From: Phallusia mammillata
Taxonomy: Eukaryota; Chordata; Ascidiacea; Phlebobranchia; Ascidiidae
Length of the DNA: 64,000 nt
Direction: 5' to 3'
Assembly: GCA_003260075.1 (NCBI GenBank)
Contig: QLIY01000420.1
Coordinates: 1-64,000 of the forward strand
A program made the position numbers and the translations under genes. The notes below the pieces were generated by a model. That model was not told where the DNA came from, made no database searches, and worked only from the letters and a program-made list of their open reading frames with translations. Each line of letters opens with the position of its first letter. Within the stretch, counting starts at the first letter, position 1. Below are positions 50,314-64,000 of the stretch, piece by piece.

Positions 50314-52152
50314 TTTTCTTTCTTTGCCAGTATATATTTATGTTTAACATACATTTTCGATATTGTGGAACTCAGGGTATCATGCAGCCTAACTACTGTT
50401 GAAGTTTTACAAAATATTTTAGTGGTAAGTAATACGCTTAATGAGTAGAGTAAATTGTTCCTGCGCTGTTATGTGCAATTGACGCAGAACATAGCAGACT
50501 TGGGACCTTAAATTTATAAGATGCCTTCACGTATTATCTTTTATTGAATATTTAGGCGTTACACCAGGGATAACTTAAATTGGAAATCTCGATCCTTCTA
50601 GGGGAGTTTTCTTAACCGGGAGGAATTTGCTTTAATTATTAACATACATGTGGTTTGCAAATATACACTTTAGGTCTGGGAATATAGCCTATATTGTTAA
50701 CAAAAGACCCAATTTTAAATGATCTTTGTTAGCATCTACTATGTCTATTGGGGAGGAAGTAAAATATTTTGAACTAGGGAGGAAGGTTGGGAACCACTGC
50801 CCTATGGGTAATAAGCACCGAAGCAGAGGGTTCGAGATATGATGTCAAAATGAAGGTTAGGCTATATGTAGACCTATTTGTGAAATCGTGAAGTTTTAGT
50901 CGTGATTGAGAATGTTTCTTGTAGGCTATGATATATTTTCACCCGTGTGCCACTAAATGGGTAAAAAAGCGGGCTTACTTCTCCATTGTTACAACTTATT
51001 TGAACTACTTCAGTCAAGTCATTTTGACAACAAATTCAATAAAAGTTTAAAGGATAAAAAAGCCAAATAACTCTGTCAAAACAAGCCCAAAACCGAAACC
51101 ACGACTCAATAAAAATGAGTTCAAATTGTAACGATATTTGACTGCTTGCAAAGACGCATGCATGTCACAACTGACAAAAAATGGGGTTTTCAACTACCCG
51201 CTCGAAAAAGAAACCAATATCAAACCGCAAATCTGTCAGAAACCAGCCCATTTTGGCGGGAAAAGAGCCACCCTGGGCACTCGGCCTAGCATACAATCAA
51301 TCAGGCGGTTGGTCCGAAAGCCCTGTACCGTTTGTCTGGTACTGTGCATCCATATTTATGAAGTTCGGTGGTTTGCTGAGCATGAGCAGTGATTCTTCCA
51401 CAAAATGTGCAGTACATCATGTTGGACATGCCTGGTTGTGTAAGAAAGATTGGTCTTTCTGTATGATCAGTGGGTTAAAGAAACTCCAAATCAAGGCAAA
51501 AAAGGTCGAGAAACTCTGCTGGAAAACTGTTTTGTATGCTGAAGGGCCAAAACAACGGACCTGATCACAATTGTGCGCAGTTTATTCACCAGCATCGCAA
51601 GTGTAGACGAGAAATCACGTGATAGTGCGGACAAACCAGCAACGTGCTGCTGTTCCGGATAAAACTCTTACGTCACAAACAAATCGCTGTAGCGGGAGAG
51701 GGCAAGGATAAATACGCAGGAGGCGCTTATGTTTAGAAATGGGTAAAACGCACAAAAAATACAATCAAAAAGTAAAACAGGAGCAAAAAGTCCGCGATGG
51801 CGCGTTTTGTTTCGATGTGAGAAAAAAGAAGAAAGCGATTTAAGGTACAGTCGCAAAGAAGCGTTTTCAAATAAATTTGCAAACGGCGCGTGTGGCTGAT
51901 TTCTCGCGTGCGCGGTTTGCAGAAATTCAACTAACAATACTCTTGCTTATAAACGTATATTATTCGCGTGCGCGTTTGCCAGTAGAGCTCACGCCGCCCC
52001 ATAAAGAATCGCCTCGGCGTGCGACATAGTGACGTCACTCGGCGCTATGACGTCACGCCTGGATTGGCTCGCGACCGCAACGCAATACACAACAATCTGT
52101 ACAACGACAGTCGGTGTTCAGCCCGCACAGAGTGAGGCTTGTTTCAGTTTCT

Positions 52153-61276
<9,124 letters not shown>

Positions 61277-61467
61277 GATCTTTTTCGCTGTATCCTCTTT
61301 GTTTATTTGCGAATACATAGTGTTAACACTTTACAATTACATAAAACTCAAGCACGATAGGACGCACAATGACAAGTTTTCCACGTTTCAGAACCGAAGA
61401 TCGGTATCTTTCATTCGAGCAGGGCCGGTTTTCACGAATCACGGATCGCGTGATCGCATTCACAGCA

Positions 61468-61475
61468 TGACGTCA
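61468..61475. promoter_or_regulatory. CRE palindrome upstream of OGT
   Basis: TGACGTCA, the full cAMP-response element recognised by CREB/ATF proteins, about 190 bp upstream of the OGT ATG in a locally CpG-containing stretch (61400-61500). No TATA box was seen nearby. Function is inferred from position only. Confidence 0.4.
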
Positions 61476-63419
61476 CAAAGAACGCCCAAACAAATGGTAT
61501 TCTTCCGCGAGAGAAAAAGGTAAAGGAACGGTTATTTAAATAGCAAAATTGCACCACAAGTTTTTTTTATTTTGAACCTAAAATAGATCATGAAATCCAA
61601 GTGGTATTAATGCTATAATACAAGTTTATTTAAGCATTACAAAGAGAATTTGTTAACCGTATGTCACGTGATTTCATCAGTTCCGGAACAACGGCTACGT
61701 AATTTATTCATCGTTATTGTTTTTGATACAGGTGGGGAGCAAACATGTTTTCTTTGTTATGTCACAATGTGCAAATACATTTTCAGGTTTAACATGCAAT
61801 TGGTTTCCGAAATTTTAATACATTCTTATGTCATATTAAACAAATCCACACCAGTACTCATATAGATAAATGTTGACCTTTTTGCTGTTGTCTTAAAAGG
61901 GCGGTTTTAGCCTACACCAAAAACGAAGTTGCAAGATCGTAAAACAGATGTCATCCCGGACCCAATTCTACTCAAAGGCTCTACCCGAGCTTAATATACG
62001 ATCCAGTTCTTACAGACAAATCGAGTTTCTTACGAATGATGCTAATCCTGGCCACAAAATCTGGTTCAGTTTTAATTATGTTACATCTTACATGACATCT
62101 GGGATCTGTAGTGACAAAAATCATTTCGAAAACTGATCTTGGGACATTTTGACTGGAGATGCACCGAATCATTTAGGTAACGGGTCGAAACAAATTCGTC
62201 AGACCCAATCAAATCATTGATGACGTACCGCTACGTGTTTGACACAAAAACATAGGCTTTTCTACCCCGAAAACATTGGTGCTACACAACAGGACAGTTG
62301 CGTTTCATTATCATTTTAGTTCCGTGGGTTTTAAGTTGCCTGCCTCGACCATGGTTGCCAGGCTGCCAATGACTTACTTACTTTTTGGCTAAATAGAAAA
62401 ATCGACAATGTTTTAATAATGGTAATAATTGACGCGATTTTAGTTAAGACGTAGTTTAAAAGAATGTGCGTTACCTCTTCAAGCAGAAAAGACACGTATT
62501 ACGCTTTAAAATTGTGTTGGTAAAACATTCCGTTTGGACCGAATTGCAAAAAGTAAAAATAGCCGATTCTTAAGTAAGCTTATTTAGAGTCTTAAAATAT
62601 ATCGTAGCCTACCATTATTTTCATGAAGTGTAAAGTCTGAATCTTTCTCTCCTACCCGTCAGATTTTCAACAATACATCAATCTTACTGTTGAATTAAAG
62701 TGAGTCGATCTGGAAGCAGTTAGCTTAAGTCACGACAGGCGATCGAGTTTTCTGATTGCTATTTGTTTTTCGTTTGTACAAAATCAATACAAACCGGCAG
62801 ATTGCGGAAAGTACAAAGAAACAATATGATGAAAGCATCCAATACATATAAGATTAGTTTCAATGTAGGCCTATTCTTAGACATTGCAGCAACGACAAAG
62901 ATCAAGACGAAGACAAAATAATTTACAAGCAGACAAGATTTCAAAATCAGCCGGTAAGAAGTGGGAAAATGGAAGAATATTGGACAAAACTATTTGATAG
63001 TTTTGTTTGCCAACAAAGTGCCAGAATTGCCATATTAGTCACAGCCAGGTTTTTCGGTCGGGCGTTTTCATAATTTACTATCGTATGACGTCATAACAAT
63101 TGGCAGGCGTTCTTAAGAAGGCCTGAAGAGGGTTTTAAGGATTTTCTGTTCAGGTGTTTTTTTAATGAGATTGAAAAATAGCTGAATTTGTAACACAGGA
63201 AATTTTTATGTTGGAAAACTGTCTGTATGGGTAACATTTTTAATGGCTATAATTTGATCGGGTTCGGGACGGGTACGGGACCGGTTCGGGACGGGTTTGG
63301 GCTTAGGTATTGTTAAACAAACGGTCTTGATTCGGGCCTGACTTTAAATTCTGTGACCGTTTTTTTCAGGTAAAATTACCCAACTAAGTAGCCAGTTGCT
63401 GGACGCCCAACTAATAAAG

Positions 63420-63483
<64 letters not shown>
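63420..63483. repeat. 64-bp pure C tract
   Basis: Sixty-four consecutive C with no interruption. Unlike the shorter runs its flanks are not copies of each other. It may be a gap filler or a real homopolymer; it creates a spurious poly-Gly frame on the minus strand. Confidence 0.8.
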
Positions 63484-63667
63484 TATAACTATGTATAGCA
63501 GGATAGAAAGTCAGAGCCAAAATTATGCCCATTCGATTCCAAGCCAAACCCTGGCCCTCTAAAAAAGCAATTTCGGTTCCGCAGCACTTAACTTAAAGCG
63601 TTAAAAAGCATACTGTCTTTGGTTTTCATGTTTACATGACACATGACAACCAACTTTTCCGTTTCAG

Positions 63668-64000
63668 AATAGAAAAAAAATATTCCGTCCTATTGCCAAC
63701 TTTGTCAGTGGAATGTTTACCGCCATGAAAAAATCGGAATCTAAAGAAAGAACAGAAATGAACTATTACAATGGCGTTGGATGTTTTGAATCTATACCAC
63801 CGCAAACGGAACAATATCAACCAAGAACCAATTTAAATGTTAAACCAATAACGGTGTTACGTTGTTCAGCAGCAGAAATGAAGAAATTAAATTCATGTGA
63901 TCTAGGTGGCAGATTTGACAAAACTGTGCCTGCTACGTACAGAGCCAACGACTTCAAATCGAAAGAAAAAAACACTGAAGCAACCATACTAATGGTGACC
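63668..64000 (+). CDS. Partial exon of an unrecognised gene, open at right edge
   Basis: A pyrimidine-rich acceptor (cttttccgtttcag) precedes 63668, and from there one frame stays open for 111 codons to the window end. It reads NRKKIFRPIANFVSGMFTAM and then KKSESKERTEMNYYNGVG, with GRFDKTVPATYRANDF near the end. ATGs at 63713 and 63725 are possible starts if this is a first exon. The composition is hydrophilic with no signal peptide or membrane segment. I do not recognise the family. It is divergent from OGT, with heads 2.4 kb apart. Confidence 0.5.

Larger units (their letters stand above)
41454..52152. other. Intergenic region between CYP1 and OGT
   Basis: About 10.7 kb holding repeats (listed separately) and no supported gene. 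The longest open frame (51181-51564, plus strand, 127 codons) has no recognisable similarity. Confidence 0.5.
61277..63660. other. Intergenic region between OGT and the right-edge gene
   Basis: Holds the OGT upstream region with its CRE and a long C tract. No open frame of note. Likely includes promoter sequence for both diverging genes. Confidence 0.4.

Noticed and set aside
51181-51564. 127-codon plus-strand open frame downstream of OGT
   Set aside because: Starts with ATG but has no recognisable similarity or promoter context.
63344-63547. Minus-strand frame with a long glycine run
   Set aside because: The glycines are only the translation of the 64-bp C tract.

Overview
The window looks like nuclear DNA from an invertebrate chordate, most likely an ascidian tunicate. 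It is AT-rich and has spliced genes with GT/AG introns. Its O-GlcNAc transferase is very close to the human protein, and its cytochrome P450 belongs to the CYP1 family, which I know only from deuterostomes. The species call is an inference. No bacterial, viral or CRISPR content was seen.

Layout. (1) 2,332-6,479, minus strand: a secreted protein made of a signal peptide, an inter-alpha-trypsin-inhibitor-type VIT domain and a string of CUB domains, in three coding exons. (2) 10,339-41,453, minus strand: a CYP1-type P450 in six coding exons spread over 31 kb, including a 22.7-kb intron (17,676-40,403), with a TATA box just upstream. (3) 52,153-61,276, minus strand: a complete O-GlcNAc transferase (OGT) gene in 22 coding exons encoding 1027 aa, with a CRE palindrome about 190 bp upstream of its ATG. 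(4) 63,668-64,000, plus strand: an open exon running off the right edge, product not recognised. The three complete genes share a strand but have unrelated roles (extracellular adhesion or matrix, xenobiotic or steroid oxidation, intracellular glycosylation), so nothing suggests they work together.

The spaces between genes and the introns hold short non-autonomous hAT-like elements with 8-bp target duplications, tRNA-like SINE pieces, a 111-bp near-perfect palindrome and small tandem repeats.

A feature that affects the whole reading is the set of runs of 10-14 G or C. Most of them join two near-identical copies of the same sequence, and three single N characters do the same. These look like unmerged haplotype or contig ends joined during gap filling, not biology. 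Three fall inside the CUB exon, where each shifts the reading frame and inflates the apparent repeat number.
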